64,000 nucleotides of DNA from Gnomoniopsis sp. IMI 355080 (taxonomy: Eukaryota > Ascomycota > Sordariomycetes > Diaporthales > Gnomoniaceae), in NCBI GenBank assembly GCA_027946555.1, contig JAPEVC010000187.1:1-64000 (forward strand), given 5' to 3'. The notes beneath the pieces were generated by a model. That model searched no databases. It was not told the origin of the DNA and saw only the letters and a list, made by a program, of their open reading frames with translations. The translations under genes and the position numbers were made by a program. This document shows, in pieces, positions 12,166-23,420 of this stretch. Numbering within the stretch: position 1 is the first letter of the stretch; each line of letters starts with the position of its first letter.

Positions 12166-13063
12166 ATGGAACAGCGAGCGCCAGCACTACCCTCGCCAGC
12201 CCAAATCCGCGCCTCAAACCAAAAAACCGGGCATCCGCGTGCCACTGATTTCGACCGGCCTGTCCCCGTCTCTATCCCTTCCCTCGGACTGTTTGTTAAA
12301 TACGGTGGCGATGTCACGTCCACTGAGGCGGACACGCAAATATTCGTACGTGAGCAGCTGCGGCAGTCAGACCATCCTGTTCCGATACCCGAGGTGTTTG
12401 GCTACGCCGAGGACGGAGGCCAGCGGTTCATCTATATGGCTTTGATGGAAGGCAAGACCTTGCAGGAAAGGTTCGCCAAGTTGACTGAGATGGAGCTACA
12501 AGCTATCTGTGCGGAGCTGAAAGGCATGGTGGACGCCTGGCGGAGAGTCCTGAAACAAGACCCGGCGGATCTGTATATCGGTAATGAACAATCTATCTTC
12601 CCTCCCTCACAAGATAGGTGTGCCTCTCTAATCCCCAGCCAAAACAACAGGCAGTGTCGGTAAGCGCCCGTTGAACGACTATCTTTTCGACACCGATCCA
12701 CACGAAGCAGGGCCATTCCTAGGCCCTGCTGCCGCACAGGATTTCCACAAAGCTTGTGACATCCATATCTTCGGCCCTGAGCCAGTGGTGTTCACGCACG
12801 ATGATCTCTGCCCGCCCAACATTCTCATCTCCGAGGGCCCCGAGCCCAAAGTCACGGCAATCATCGACTTTGGCCAGTCGGGCTGGTATCCGTGGTACTG
12901 GGAGTGGTGCAAAGCGAGGCGCGTTGGACGTATTGACGAGGGCGTTTTCGAGTACGCGCATGCGGAGGAATGGCGGACCAAGTACCTGCCCTTGGTCCTT
13001 GAGTCCGCGGACGACGAGAAATTCTATCACCCTTGGCTTTTCAGAATGCTATCACGGGGATGA
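12166..13063 (+). CDS. Aminoglycoside-phosphotransferase-like (APH) kinase
   Basis: Exons 12166-12580 and 12651-13063 give 275 aa. The 70-bp intron (GTAATG...ACAACAG) joins LYIG to SVGKRPLNDYLF, a junction conserved in this family. The APH fold is clear: a FVKYG N-lobe strand with the ATP-binding Lys, a hinge (IYMALMEGKTL), the catalytic loop FTHDDLCPPNILI (HxDxxxxN) and a metal-binding IIDFGQSGWYP. Fungal APH-like proteins are protein- or small-molecule-kinase-like enzymes of unknown substrate, and resistance to aminoglycosides should not be assumed. I chose the start at 12166 because MEQRAPALPSPAQI matches the usual short N-terminus; the frame is open further upstream. Confidence 0.8.
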
Positions 13064-14055
13064 AATTTCCAATCCAGCACACTTGAGTACAAAAACTGTG
13101 CATTTAGTCAGTGAACGTGCCTAATGCCGTCACAACATTGCTCTCGTCACTATGAATCCTATCCGTGCGAATATTCAGACCCCCGTCCAACCCACAAAAA
13201 GAGGGTCCAGCAAGGGAAAAAAAATCCAACAAAAACATACAACACCGGGTATTCGCTAATGGTCACCCACTTAACTACTAATCCAGCCCTCAGCGGCTTG
13301 TATATGGGAGAGCGGACGGGATCCCTAATTTTCCACTGGGTATGGTCGTATGTGACTGCCGATCAGCACTTTTCCATTTATGTATCCCTCATTATTGCTT
13401 GAAGGACCCTGGAAATAGTGAATCAGACACAGCCAATTACTCTCCGTGCATGATTCAAATTCAATCAATTCTGCACATAGCTCACAGCAAAATCCAAAGC
13501 AAAATCCTTCTAGTTGTCAGGAAACAGTGGCAGACATTAAGGTGTTGCTATTTCATCTCATAACAGACCAGCAGCTTATAACAGCCGCAACCCCTTCTTG
13601 TCTATTGTAAGGCTCCCAAAACATGACCCGAGTTCCTCTGGAGTAGAACTCGATTTTCAACAAATCTCAAGGTCGAGACCATGTACCACATTATGCTGTT
13701 AAGTTGTGTGCGGCCAGCCTTGGAGGCAGCTTCTACCCACATAAGCAGGCTTTGTCAGCAACGACGGGCATTTACTATCTGTACTTATCTTTGCCTCTGT
13801 GAGTGTTAGACTCTATCTCTCTTCTGGTTGTCTTTGATTTGAAGCCGGCCCTGCTACTTTGCGAATCTGGTTCCTAGAAGGCGTCAAATTTTCATCGGCG
13901 GTTCGCCCGACCATACTTTACTTCAACTCAAGTTCTTAAGTTCTTGGCTCTCGTTGCTTATAACACACTTTCCACATATACTTCACGTTCCAGAATCACA
14001 AGACCCGGGCATGGATGGTTCATGATTCACTACTTGGCCGCGGGAAAATCCTGAA
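13064..14055. other. Intergenic, nothing recognised
   Basis: Balanced composition without a coding signature. Small open frames (13124-13402, 13342-13563) have no recognisable domain or splice context. A TC-rich stretch at 13800-13830 may be promoter-related. Confidence 0.4.
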
Positions 14056-14836
14056 ATGAACATTACGCCCACTCAGCGATCCTCGGTGGAGATCTCCTTG
14101 AACTACGGACAAGCTGCAGAACAAACCGCTCGGCTCATCACAGCCCGATATTAAACCACCGATATATTGAAAGAGACCGGGTGCGATAAAGAAGCAAACG
14201 AAGATAGACCCATTCACCTTTGGGTCTTCATCGTCGACATAATCCAAGCTGCGCCCTCCGCGGCCGTGCTCAAGGATATCCTCGAGTTGCTCGCCTCAAT
14301 TGTCAAGCTTCCTTCCGGACCAGATCTGCAAGAGCCAGAGCCATGGGCAGAGTTGCCGGAATTCATCAGCTACTTCAGCGATACATGGGATGCAGAGTAC
14401 GCCCGGCGCGGGAGTCATGCTGAGCAGAACACCCACAACCTGGACGTGGAGGCGCAGGTAGTGAAATCAGCCGCCTGGGTGAACATGAATGCGTTTGCGC
14501 AAGAAGTCTTTGTGGGAATCGGGATGACCTTATTTGGTGCAGCAACGCGCCAAGTTGGAGTAATGGGGGATTGTACAAGGCTGCGTGAAGACATTCCAGC
14601 TGCTGTGCGATTTCTTGGAGCTTAGCGGGCGTGCTCTGTATGATGATGTTGTGTTCCCCACCAAATCTGCAGGTGACATTGAATCCGGACAGAAGAAATG
14701 GAGTGAGTGGATGGGAGACTTCGTAAGGATAGTCAGGGGAAACTGGGGGAGTGCACCAGCGGCTGTGAAGGAGGCAGCAAGCCAGGCGGTGGCCGCGATG
14801 CAGGCCATTGAAAAGGAAGCGACCTTGTCGCATTAG
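14056..14836 (+). pseudogene. DUF3632-like gene with an in-frame nonsense codon
   Basis: An ATG at 14056 opens a 32-codon frame ending ARLITARY that is stopped by TAA at 14152-14154. The same frame then continues uninterrupted into LWVFIVDIIQAAP, WAELPEFISYFSDTWD and WVNMNAFAQEVF, the W/LP/AF pattern I associate with fungal DUF3632 proteins. A second exon in another frame (from about 14580, FLELSGRALYDD to the stop at 14836) probably joins by a short intron; 14537-14579 fits the phase but is only 43 bp. One C-to-T change (CAA to TAA) would explain the stop. No GT-AG intron can remove it. Either the gene is dead or translation starts downstream. The family has no known function. Confidence 0.5.
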
Positions 14837-15152
14837 GGATGGGATGCCCACGCACACTAGAATATGTTTTATTCTTCAAACACTATAGTTAAGCATATCT
14901 TTTGACTTGGGGTAAGTTTTTGTGATTTTTGAAATATGTTTGTGCGCGGCCGCCATTAGCCACGCATTGCAACGAACTACAACGTTTTAAGTAATTAGAT
15001 ATGTTTTACGGTCCCGAGCACTCAAGACTTGGAACATCATTGACTATAGTGGTTAAATAAACTCAAATCCTTAGGGTAATTTCACAGGTTCCTTCATCTA
15101 TCCCACTTCAAGGGCCATGCCTATACACGCCACGAAGTACACCGCCTTCATC

Positions 15153-16207
15153 TTATCCACTTTTACTTGTCATTACTGTATTTGCAGGATACGGGCCGGA
15201 CAGATAATGATATTGACCAGGTACCAGAGCCCTCTGCCGAGCCCAGGCATCAAGACTTTCCCAATTTACACATGTGGCATGTTTGGTAGTCTGGAGGTCC
15301 TTGTTGAGTGGATGCTCAGTGCTATTCAGCCACTGCAAAGTGTACACGGCTGTGTTGGCATGACACATCAAGGCTTGTCGGATAGACTCAATGCAATGAT
15401 CTAGATACAGGTGGTCGATCAGATAGTGTTTTTGACCGCCGTATGAGGCTTCAAGACTCTTTTGAGACGTACCGGAGTGTTCCTTGGACAAAGCTTCACC
15501 AGGTTCTGGATTTAGCGGCCCATAATAATCCCAATGGACGATTTTCCGCAAATTGTTCAGGCAATGTAAGTGATGAAACACTCCTAAGATACCGGCGTAG
15601 TCTCCGTTGTTTACTTGAACAAGATCTGTGATATTCTCATTCAAATAATTCAAGTCGTCCTGAGTCACTCGGATATTGCTTGCTAAATGATTTATATCAG
15701 TTTAAACTCCTCACAACCTCTTGGAAAGACCTGGACGGTGCAATAAGTGTTCGTGGTGCGAAGACCTAGATAGTTGGACTGACCATGCAGAAACTCTTCC
15801 CATGTGTTGTCCAATTCTTGAGAGGGTGCTGTATTCCAAGGGGCCTCAATAGGGCGCCATTCCTTCCTTTGCTCATATCGGAGCACCCCCTTCGGAATGA
15901 GACCTAGTATGGTGCGTCAGATTGCTGTATAGCCCTACGGGTAGCTGAGAAGTGATATACTGAGCTGATCATCCGGCAGACAGGAGCTCGAAGTCTCTTT
16001 GACAGTTTTCGCTTGCCTAGGCCATAGAGTTTCGAGACTTGCGATGTAAAACAGAAGAACAATGATGATCAAAGATAAGGAGTTCCTGCGCCACCAAGAC
16101 TCGGATTGCCGAAAACCATCATATCCTCTTTCAGATGAGGGTATGTTATGAGCTTCCCAAGCTTGGTCTAGCAGACGACGTGTGCTGTGTACGTCTTCTT
16201 TTTCCAT
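15153..16207 (-). CDS. UstYa-like oxidase/cyclase (DUF3328)
   Basis: Exons 16207-15961, 15903-15784 and 15682-15153 (minus) give 298 aa; both introns are phase-consistent. A cytosolic N-tail is followed by one membrane anchor (SLIIIVLLFYIA, about residues 50-61) and a lumenal catalytic domain. The first signature, HHLHC (HxxHC), is at residues 159-163. The second reads YLDHC at about 215-219, so its first His is Tyr here. The C-terminus has MCHANTAVYTLQW and CVNWESLDAWA, as in the family. UstYa/UstYb-type proteins catalyse oxidative cyclisation or other oxidations in fungal RiPP and other metabolite pathways. The gene is divergent from the rhodopsin-like gene across about 860 bp and lies 4 kb from a small secreted-peptide gene. 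Confidence 0.85.
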
Positions 16208-17070
16208 TTTGCTGAACGTCGATCAGGCTGATGAATCGTCGGACTCGATTGTGTTTAGACCGCTAGAAAGAATCATGGGGGCAATAGGAAAGAAGAGGTA
16301 CTGAGACAATCTCGGAAACAAAACACAGGCATCACTTTCTTTTTGCCGTGGGTCTCTGGGCTTTCTGCCCAAGTGAGTAATAATAGATCAGTTGCCGCTG
16401 CAGGTGCGGTGGTAGATTAGGGCGAGACAAAGCATCCCTGAGCCAACAGGTGGCGTTGGGTTACTGAAAGTTTACCGACGTAGTAGTGACCGAAATAGGT
16501 CCTTGACCCCCATGTCAGGTTACATTAGCCATGTGTACAACATGTGTTTACTATATATGTGCAACGAGGGTACCTAGATACTGCGCACGTACCGAGATTC
16601 ACATTACGAAAATTCCTGACTTCCAACTGTATTGCCGTGTGGAATGCCGTTCTGAGAAGGTCGACGTAGTAGCCAACCAATCAGGTACAAAAACCCTCAA
16701 TATGCACACTGCCCAGGTGGCTCACTAGCCACACCCCTCTCCGTCACGGTGAAGTATGCATACACCTGGTAGATTGCACAGCTCCAGGGCTGTGATATAG
16801 ACAGCCTGGAACCAACATGCATATCAAATTTGGAAGAGATTGGGTTTTAGAAGTTACATCATCTCATTCATGTCGATATCACCCTCTAGGCTCTTCACAG
16901 CATAGGCACCCAACCCCGTCACTCTGGACGGAATTTCCTGAGGACGCGGATCAACTGCCAAGCCACCTTATCATTCGATTTTTTCTTCATTTCATAGCCA
17001 ACTCTTCAGTCCATAACCACAAAGAAAAAAAGGAAGAAAGAAATCCCTTCTCCAGTACCTCTATTTTAGA
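16208..17070. promoter_or_regulatory. Divergent promoter region
   Basis: This 863-bp region separates the starts of the UstYa-like gene (minus) and the rhodopsin-like gene (plus), so it must hold both promoters. No open frame in it looks coding. A CCAAT box (ccaaccaatc) lies near 16672-16681 and TC/AG-rich runs lie near 17020-17060. Shared control of the two genes is possible but not shown. Confidence 0.45.
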
Positions 17071-18438
17071 ATGGTTGGTGTTGTACCACCTCGATTACAG
17101 TCAGATGATTCGGAGAGAGGTGATGGTGGAATTGTCGTCTCTCAGTCCGATTTGAATCCGGCCCTACAAATTGTGACTTTGCTCCTTCTGGCTATCATGA
17201 CGTTGCTTCTCGTCTTCCGACTCTTGGCCACCTTCTATTTGAAAGCCAAGCGGACCCCTGGGATGGAAGACATCTTCATCTTCGTGTCATATGTACGCCA
17301 TTGGCCTTGGCAATTTCATTCTGCTGCAGTTGCTTTTCCTCAGTATACCAAGGTTGGCTGACGCTTGCATAGGCTTTTGGACTCGCCGAGTCGGTGACTC
17401 TGCTCTTGCCTGCGAGTAGAGTATTCGGTGAAACCATCACTGGCGTTTCCAACAGTGAGCTGAGCGGTAGTCTCAAGGTTCTTATACCCTTTTCGCCGCG
17501 ACGCAAAACTCTCCTCAATGGAAGCTCACATGGGATTTTTATATAGGTTGGCTATGCTAGAGACTTTTTATTTGTCCTCGCACTTGGTATGGCCAAATTG
17601 TCTGTTGCGGCTGGACTCCACGCCTTATCGCCGATTCAGCATCGTCGAATCAATATCTTCCTTGGAACAGTCATAATATTGTGGACACTTTCCTCTCTTA
17701 TTTGGACATCTCTCCAGTGCGGCGAAGATGGGCCCTGGGAAATCGGTGAGGCTCACTGTACAGACGCGGTAAGTTGGGCCATGTCACGAGCCTCAGGGGA
17801 GAGAGCAAAAGCTAAGGCGACGCATTTCAGCCAGCATTATACAACTACGTTGGTATAAGTAATATCATCACCGATGCATTGCTTGTCGCAATCTCAACAT
17901 TCATCGTCTGGCCGCTACAGATGTCCGCGAAGAACCGTCTGACCGTCGTTTCATTCCTCTGGTTAAGAATCCTGTGAGTCGTGTGACTGCTCCAACATAC
18001 ATGCTTATAGTGCCCAGATGCTGACTTTCACCAAGGGTTATCATCACTACAGTCTGCCAAATACTATATATCCCCCGCCTTTCCGAAGATGACTACACCC
18101 TACGAGCATTTCCTTATTATCTCACCATGCAATTTGTCCAGTTCGCAAGCATTTCAACTGCATGTGTAATTTATTTCTTGCCTTTCCTCAAGTCTTTACA
18201 AAGCGGCCTCGTCTTGGGAAACAATACACAGTATGTTTCGAGCCAGTCGCTGTCACAACTATTAAAGCCGTCCAGCAATACAAGGAACAAGATTGGGGAT
18301 GGAAGTCCGAACAAGGGCAGTGGACCAAGTATTTATATGGAGAACACTACTGAGAATTCAGTCATTTCTAGGCAGGAAAGCATGGAAGGCGGCCCAATAG
18401 CGCCGTGCAACACACACATGTATCGGCCGAACTGGTGA
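17071..18438 (+). CDS. Rhodopsin-like (SAT4/Pth11-type) integral membrane protein
   Basis: Exons 17071-17292, 17373-17477, 17547-17768, 17831-17973 and 18036-18438 give 364 aa, and every junction keeps frame. Seven hydrophobic segments are visible: LQIVTLLLLAIMTLLLVFRL, an exon-2 helix, ARDFLFVLALGMAKLSVAAG, INIFLGTVIILWTLSSLIW, ITDALLVAISTFIVWPL, a helix around VIITTVCQIL and FVQFASISTACVIYFLPFL. The QCGE...HC loop and the MAKLSV helix are typical of the fungal rhodopsin-domain (SAT4-like) family. The Ser/Asn-rich C-tail is cytosolic. Members are often annotated as Pth11-like receptors, but their ligands are mostly unknown. The N-terminal CFEM domain of true Pth11 is absent. Confidence 0.8.
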
Positions 18439-19054
18439 CTTGGGAATGCACACCGACTTAGAAGATACAGGAGTTTGATAAATCACTTGAGGCGGTGTAT
18501 TTATATGGGATTCAATCAACACACTTTATTCCCGGTTTCCTAGACATGTTACAAAGCCTCAGTACTCATCCTCCGATGTCATTTAAAGAGTCTTTACCAC
18601 TACCCAAAAGCTTCGCAGCTTCCTGAGGACTGGTCGAGAGTAGATAATCCCGCCTCCGTTTTCAGGGTACCCAGACAAGACCTTGGAGTTCTGGGCAAAT
18701 TTTGACATCATAGAACATCGCGTGTTATAATCAGGGAGCAAATGAATGAGATTACACACTCGACCTCGAGAAATTTCAGGATTCGTGTTCGCAACAGACA
18801 ACATGAAATTTAATGAGACCCAAAGCCAATCGAGAGATTGCAATACTAGCTACATAAATGATGGCAGCGAATTCCCGAATAGATTGCTGACGGCCCAGGT
18901 CTACATGCACAGTCTCAACGTCGTTATTTCAATCCTCTCCACAGGCAACCCAAGGTTGAACAGACAAAGTTTGAGAGCTTTCATTAGCATGAGCCCAATA
19001 TTTCATGCTCCAATGAAATGGGGTGCAGCTTTCCGTCTCCTCCTTCCGTGCTAT
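18439..19054. other. Intergenic, nothing recognised
   Basis: Sequence between the convergent rhodopsin-like gene and the small secreted-peptide gene. The minus-strand open frame 18583-18843 shows no domain or splice logic, although a 3' extension of the small peptide gene into it cannot be excluded. Confidence 0.35.
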
Positions 19055-19280
19055 CTAAAGCACTCCGAGGCTCGTGCGACGTTCCTCCTGATCTAGCGTT
19101 GAGCCACCAACGGGGACCTCATGAAGGCTGATCTCCCGCTTGAAGTTATCTGGAAATTCACAGTCAATGATCATAAGAACTTGAATTGAGAAATCCGGTG
19201 GTCATACCCAAATTGAAGGTTGGGGCAGCCAGAGTGAAGGAGACCAACACTCCAAAGGCAAAAATGTTATAGACCTGCAT
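19055..19280 (-). CDS. Small secreted peptide precursor (55 aa)
   Basis: Exons 19280-19208 and 19149-19055 (minus), with a 58-bp intron (GTATGA donor, TTGAC branch-like site, TTCCAG acceptor), encode 55 aa. Residues 1-19 form a textbook signal peptide (hydrophobic IFAFGVLVSFTLAA, cleavage after LAA or AAP). The mature part is hydrophilic and has two dibasic sites, KR at 28-29 and RR at 48-49, suitable for Kex2 processing. They bracket an 18-residue peptide, EISLHEVPVGGSTLDQEE. There are no cysteines, and no Tyr or Phe in that core. I do not recognise the family. It may be a RiPP-type or pheromone-like precursor or a small effector. The gene rests on intron logic and signal-peptide quality only. 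Confidence 0.5.
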
Positions 19281-20214
19281 TTCGGCAAGTGTGAGGTCTA
19301 CCAAGGTATTGCGATGACTTCGAGATTGCGAATTCGCCAGTACTGACTTGTGCTAGCGAATAATGGGAGTGAGATTTGTAATTCGGGCGGCTTTGACCTT
19401 GCCCTGCTATCAATTGGGCAGGCGTCTAATAAATACTTGAGACCATTGAAAACGGTGACTTGGGAGCATTGTGGGTGACTTTGATGCCCACACCCCCAGT
19501 ACTATGCTGATCTCACACCTAAGTCCTATTGCATAATGTCTGGAGCTTGTCGAGGCCAAGTTTGCGTACAGCACAGTCTTACAATCGTTGTCGCGGCGGT
19601 GCAACCTACCGCGTGATGCTGCAACTCAGAAGCTTCGGCGCGTAATAAAGTTGAAAGCTGTGGCACGCTATAATGTCGAAAATCGCGGCTATTGATAAGC
19701 TCCCGTCCGACGTTGTACTAATAAAGTTCGGCGCGTAGTGAAGTTGCAAGCTGCGGCGCAGTGCAGCATTTCAGATAAGTATAGTCAGGTCCAAGGGTAC
19801 TCCGCTGTGCATCCATCCTAGCAGCGTGATATGCATGAACCAACACACATGATGAGGTGGTAAGCTAAGCTGGCAAGGGATGCCAATCAAGCGAAGGATA
19901 AGTCCGATCTGGGAATATCATCAGGAAACCCCATGCACTGGCGTGCGCAGACAACAAACGATGAAGGGCAGCCCCTCGAGTCTCGAGTGAGTTTGCCTTG
20001 TCCAGTCTAATCCGCGCCCCAGCGAGGTATTCGGGAGTTCTGTCTATGCTCCTCCTGCGGAAGATTCTTGCAATCTTTTCGCAGTCTGAATCGATGTTAT
20101 TTGCTGGCTTTCCCTCCTGCGAAGGATCATCACTCCTCGCGCCCGTCACGCCAAATTTCACTTCTCTTCTTCGCTTACTAAACCTTGCTTTACACCAACC
20201 GTGTGCCCTTAGAC
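19281..20214. other. Intergenic with copies of a GC-rich repeat
   Basis: Upstream region of the permease. Around 19630-19765 there are several related words (ttcggcgcgtaataaagttg twice in variant form, then ttgcaagctgcggcgcagt at 19744-19762). The last also occurs in the tandem array downstream of the permease at 22.7-22.9 kb. No gene is apparent; the open frames 19410-19604 and 19865-20161 look like chance. Confidence 0.5.
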
Positions 20215-22100
20215 ATGATGTCTTCCTTCAAGGGCAATACCACAGAGCTTATTAGCAGCTCTGCATCTCTCAAACAGTCTGTGTCCTTCAAAACGACCCA
20301 TACAGCTACTACAAGGGGCGTCAGCAGCGCTCGCAATGATGATGCACATCTCAAGCATTTGGGGAAACGACCTCAACTCAACCGCAGTTTTGGCTTCATG
20401 TCACTGCTTGGATTTTCATGTTCCGCGTTGTTATCCTGGGAAGGCATCCTCAGTACTTCTGTTACGGCGCTGTTGAACGGAGGTCCAGCAGGTGTAGTAT
20501 GGGGTTTTGTGATCAACTGGATCGGGACCATGTCGGTATATTCCGTACTAGGAGAACTCGCCTCAATAGCACCTACAGCAGCCGGACAGTGTAAGAAACA
20601 ATGGAGCTCCCTTGTATTGGGGACAAGAAGCTGACGAATTACATGACTTCCAGATCACTGGGTTGCCATGCTCGCACCTGAGTCCTGTCGGTCGTTCCTA
20701 GCCTACATGACCGCTTGGCTCACCACCATGGCGTGGCAAGCTATTGCCGTGGCTCTCTGCTATTTAGATGCTACCCTGCTACAGGGTGCAATCGTTCTAA
20801 CACGTCCCGAGGCCTATACACCTACTCCGTGGCAGACAGTTCTTATTATGTGGGCCATCTCGGTATTTGCAGTCTCTATGAATTTGATCACGAGCCGCGC
20901 CCTAGCCAAATTCGAAGGACTGGTCCTTATAATACATCTTGCCGGCTTCTTCGGGGTTCTTATCCCGTTGGTCTATCTCGCCCCACACAAAGACGCGGCT
21001 ACAGTATTCACAACATTCCTCAATCAAGGTGGCTGGTCTACTCAAAGCCTCTCGTTCCTGGTTGGCTTCCCCACGGGAGCAGCATCTTTGATCGGAGCAG
21101 ACTGCGCGGTCCATCTTTCTGAGGAAGTAGGTTTCTGAAGTGAGATCCCGGATCTCATCAAACCGAGAGTGCTAATAATGGCCAACACAGATCCAGTCGG
21201 CAGCCATCGTGGTGCCGCGAGCCATCGTGACCACCATAACTATCAATGGAATATTAGCCTTTGCTGTCATGATTGCGATGCTCTTTAGCATAGGTGACAT
21301 CGATGCGGCTGTAAATGCTTCACAGACTCTGTATTACCCTTTCATCGAGATTTTCTACTCCGCTGTTGACTCTCGAGCCGGAGCGTGCGCGATGACTGCC
21401 ATCGTCATCGTTTTATCGATTGTTAGGTATGTCTACACATGCTGATTCTGTATTTTCTCTATTTTAACCTCTTTCAGCGCCGTTGGTATCTATGCATCCG
21501 CATCACGAATGATGTGGTCGTTCTCACGGGACAATGGTCTTCCTTTCTCGAATTTCTTAGTGAAGGTAGGATATGATCAAGGGCGATTTTACCTTTGACC
21601 TATTACAACGTCAGCTGATCCAGTAGTAGCTCACTAGGAATTCTCTGCCTGCCAACGCAGTCTTTGTGACAATGATCATCACTTTCCTACTCTCACTCAT
21701 TGTTCTGGGATCTGCTACTGCGCTGAGTGCGATGGTCTCCTTGGTTTTTGCAGCTCTTTACTCTTCGTACCTGCTTACCTGCGGGCTTTTGCTTTGGCGC
21801 CGTTGCACTGGCAGTCTGGAGCCATACTCTGGGTACGGGTCCGTTAACGTCCTGCTGTCCGAACGCCTCGAATGGGGTCCTTGGAGAGTCCCGGAGCCGT
21901 TCGGAATTATCAACAACATCTTCGCCTTCTTCTACAGTTTATTCGTGTTATTCTGGTCTTTTTGGCCACAGTACACACCAACAAGTCCATCGACGGCTAA
22001 TTGGAGCATTGTGGTCTTCAGTACTGTTCTTATCTGCAGTGTTCTCTGGTACTCTTTTCGGGCAAAGCATTCCTTCAAGGGACCGGTCAGAGAAGTTTAG
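20215..22100 (+). CDS. Amino-acid/GABA/choline-type permease (APC superfamily)
   Basis: Exons 20215-20590, 20654-21126, 21191-21426, 21478-21565 and 21630-22100 give 547 aa with all phases consistent. A 60-70-residue polar cytosolic N-tail is followed by about 12 membrane helices. Landmarks are LGKRPQLNRSFGFMSLLGFSC at the first helix, GFVINWIGTMSVYSVLGELASIAPTAAGQYHW (the conserved E.AS..PTAGGQYHW block, split by intron 1), GADCAVHLSEE (the family has D...H+.EE) and VPRAI. This places it in the fungal AA_permease_2 group of GABA, choline and amino-acid permeases at the plasma membrane. Substrate is not resolvable. Related repeats flank it on both sides. Confidence 0.88.
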
Positions 22101-22579
22101 ATGAAAGGCAACGAAATCATTTTGTATCTCTCACACCTGGCAGACTATTTAACCAGGTAGCCTAGAAACAAGTAACTGCCGCGTTAAGCGCAAATCCAGG
22201 AAATTCAATGACGAGATGGGGCTATCCAGACTCCAGGATATGTCCTACCCGCCAATTCTGTATAAGAGGTACTCACATAGTACTGCGTGGTATGCCAAAT
22301 CGAACGAATAAGTGGACAGATACGAAGAGAGTAGCCAGAAACAGTGGAGAAATTATACAGCCCCTAGAATGTATAATATGGTGTGTAAGGTCAATGGGCT
22401 GTGACAAGTGACGACCGCTTTGGTCTACGATCCTGCGTTGCAAGCTGAGGTGAGCGGTAAATTGGAAATAGGCTACATTCAGCGATGGAGTCGATCGTGG
22501 GTTGCATAAAGTCTTGAAATTGATGACGAGGAAGAATAGCAAGGGACGGGGGACCCTTCCACCTCCTGTGGTCCATACC

Positions 22580-22605
22580 TACCTACTTACCTAGGTAAGT
22601 AGGTA
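22580..22605. repeat. 26-bp perfect palindrome centred on CCTAGG
   Basis: Each strand reads tacctacttacctaggtaag followed by taggta, symmetric about 22592/22593. It is built of TACCTAGGTA-type words that also occur singly near 27740 and elsewhere in the window. It may be a dimer-binding site, a cruciform-forming element or a simple tetranucleotide expansion. Confidence 0.8.
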
Positions 22606-22704
22606 AGTAAGAAATCCTTGCTGCTCAAAATCGCACAGTCCTGCCGTTCAGCTACTCCAACTACCTAACATAGTAGCTACCCAGTTACTTAGCAACCTCA
22701 ATTA

Positions 22705-22995
22705 TCTGCGTTGCAAAGCCGCGGCGCAGCACACACCGGCGTTTGTACGCTTGTACGTTTAATGCCAAGAGATCGGCCTAACGAGACAGTACCGGAGTTT
22801 GTGTGTGTGGCAAGCTGCGGCGCAGCACACACCGGCGCTTATACCTATAATGCCAAAAGATCGGTCGAGTAACCTTATGCAGTACCACAGCCTGTCTGCG
22901 TTGCAAGCTGCGGCGCAGTAGACTACGGCGTTTGTGAATACCTGGTTATAACGCCAGGGGAATAATTTAAGTTATGCGGTACCCAGCCGTCGTCT
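22705..22995. repeat. Three degenerate ~95-bp tandem repeats
   Basis: The shared core (T)TGCAARCTGCGGCGCAG starts at 22711, 22808 and 22901, spacing 97 and 93 bp. The first two units also share cacacaccggcg and, further on, aatgccaaRagatcgg. The third is more diverged but keeps cggcgtttgtg and a gcRgtacc-like end. The same core lies at 19744-19762, on the other side of the permease. Confidence 0.75.
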
Positions 22996-23420
22996 GTAAT
23001 ATTTGGTATCATATCGTCGGGTCAATCACAATATCCAATTCCACGTTGCCGCCGGATGTCACATCATGCTGGGTATCACTTGTATCGTCACATCGTCTTT
23101 TAGATTACACCCTTAGCGCCACTTGGGCGAATTGAGTTTTGTCCCCGCAGATGGCGGCTACTCACCCGGTTCCCTTTTATTAACCTGAGCATACCTAGTC
23201 AGTAGGGCCTCTGAAATGGAAAGCTTGGTACGCAAACGCCAGTCGCTCAGCTACCACCTACAGACTTGAAGGCTTGTGTCCCATCTCCCACTGCTCTTTC
23301 AGAACAACCCTGCCGGCGCCACTTGCTCTGCGGAGTTCTTCTGTCACATCAATCTAACAACGCCCTTACCAGCACAGCTTCGCTCAAAGTAGTCTCTTTA
23401 TTCACACCTAACGCATCATC

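Larger units (their letters stand above)
22101..23420. other. Intergenic with palindrome and tandem repeat
   Basis: No gene is seen between the permease and the S33 hydrolase. The region contains a 26-bp perfect palindrome and three degenerate 93-97-bp tandem units (listed separately). The final 200 bp before 23421 are the probable promoter of the hydrolase. Confidence 0.5.
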
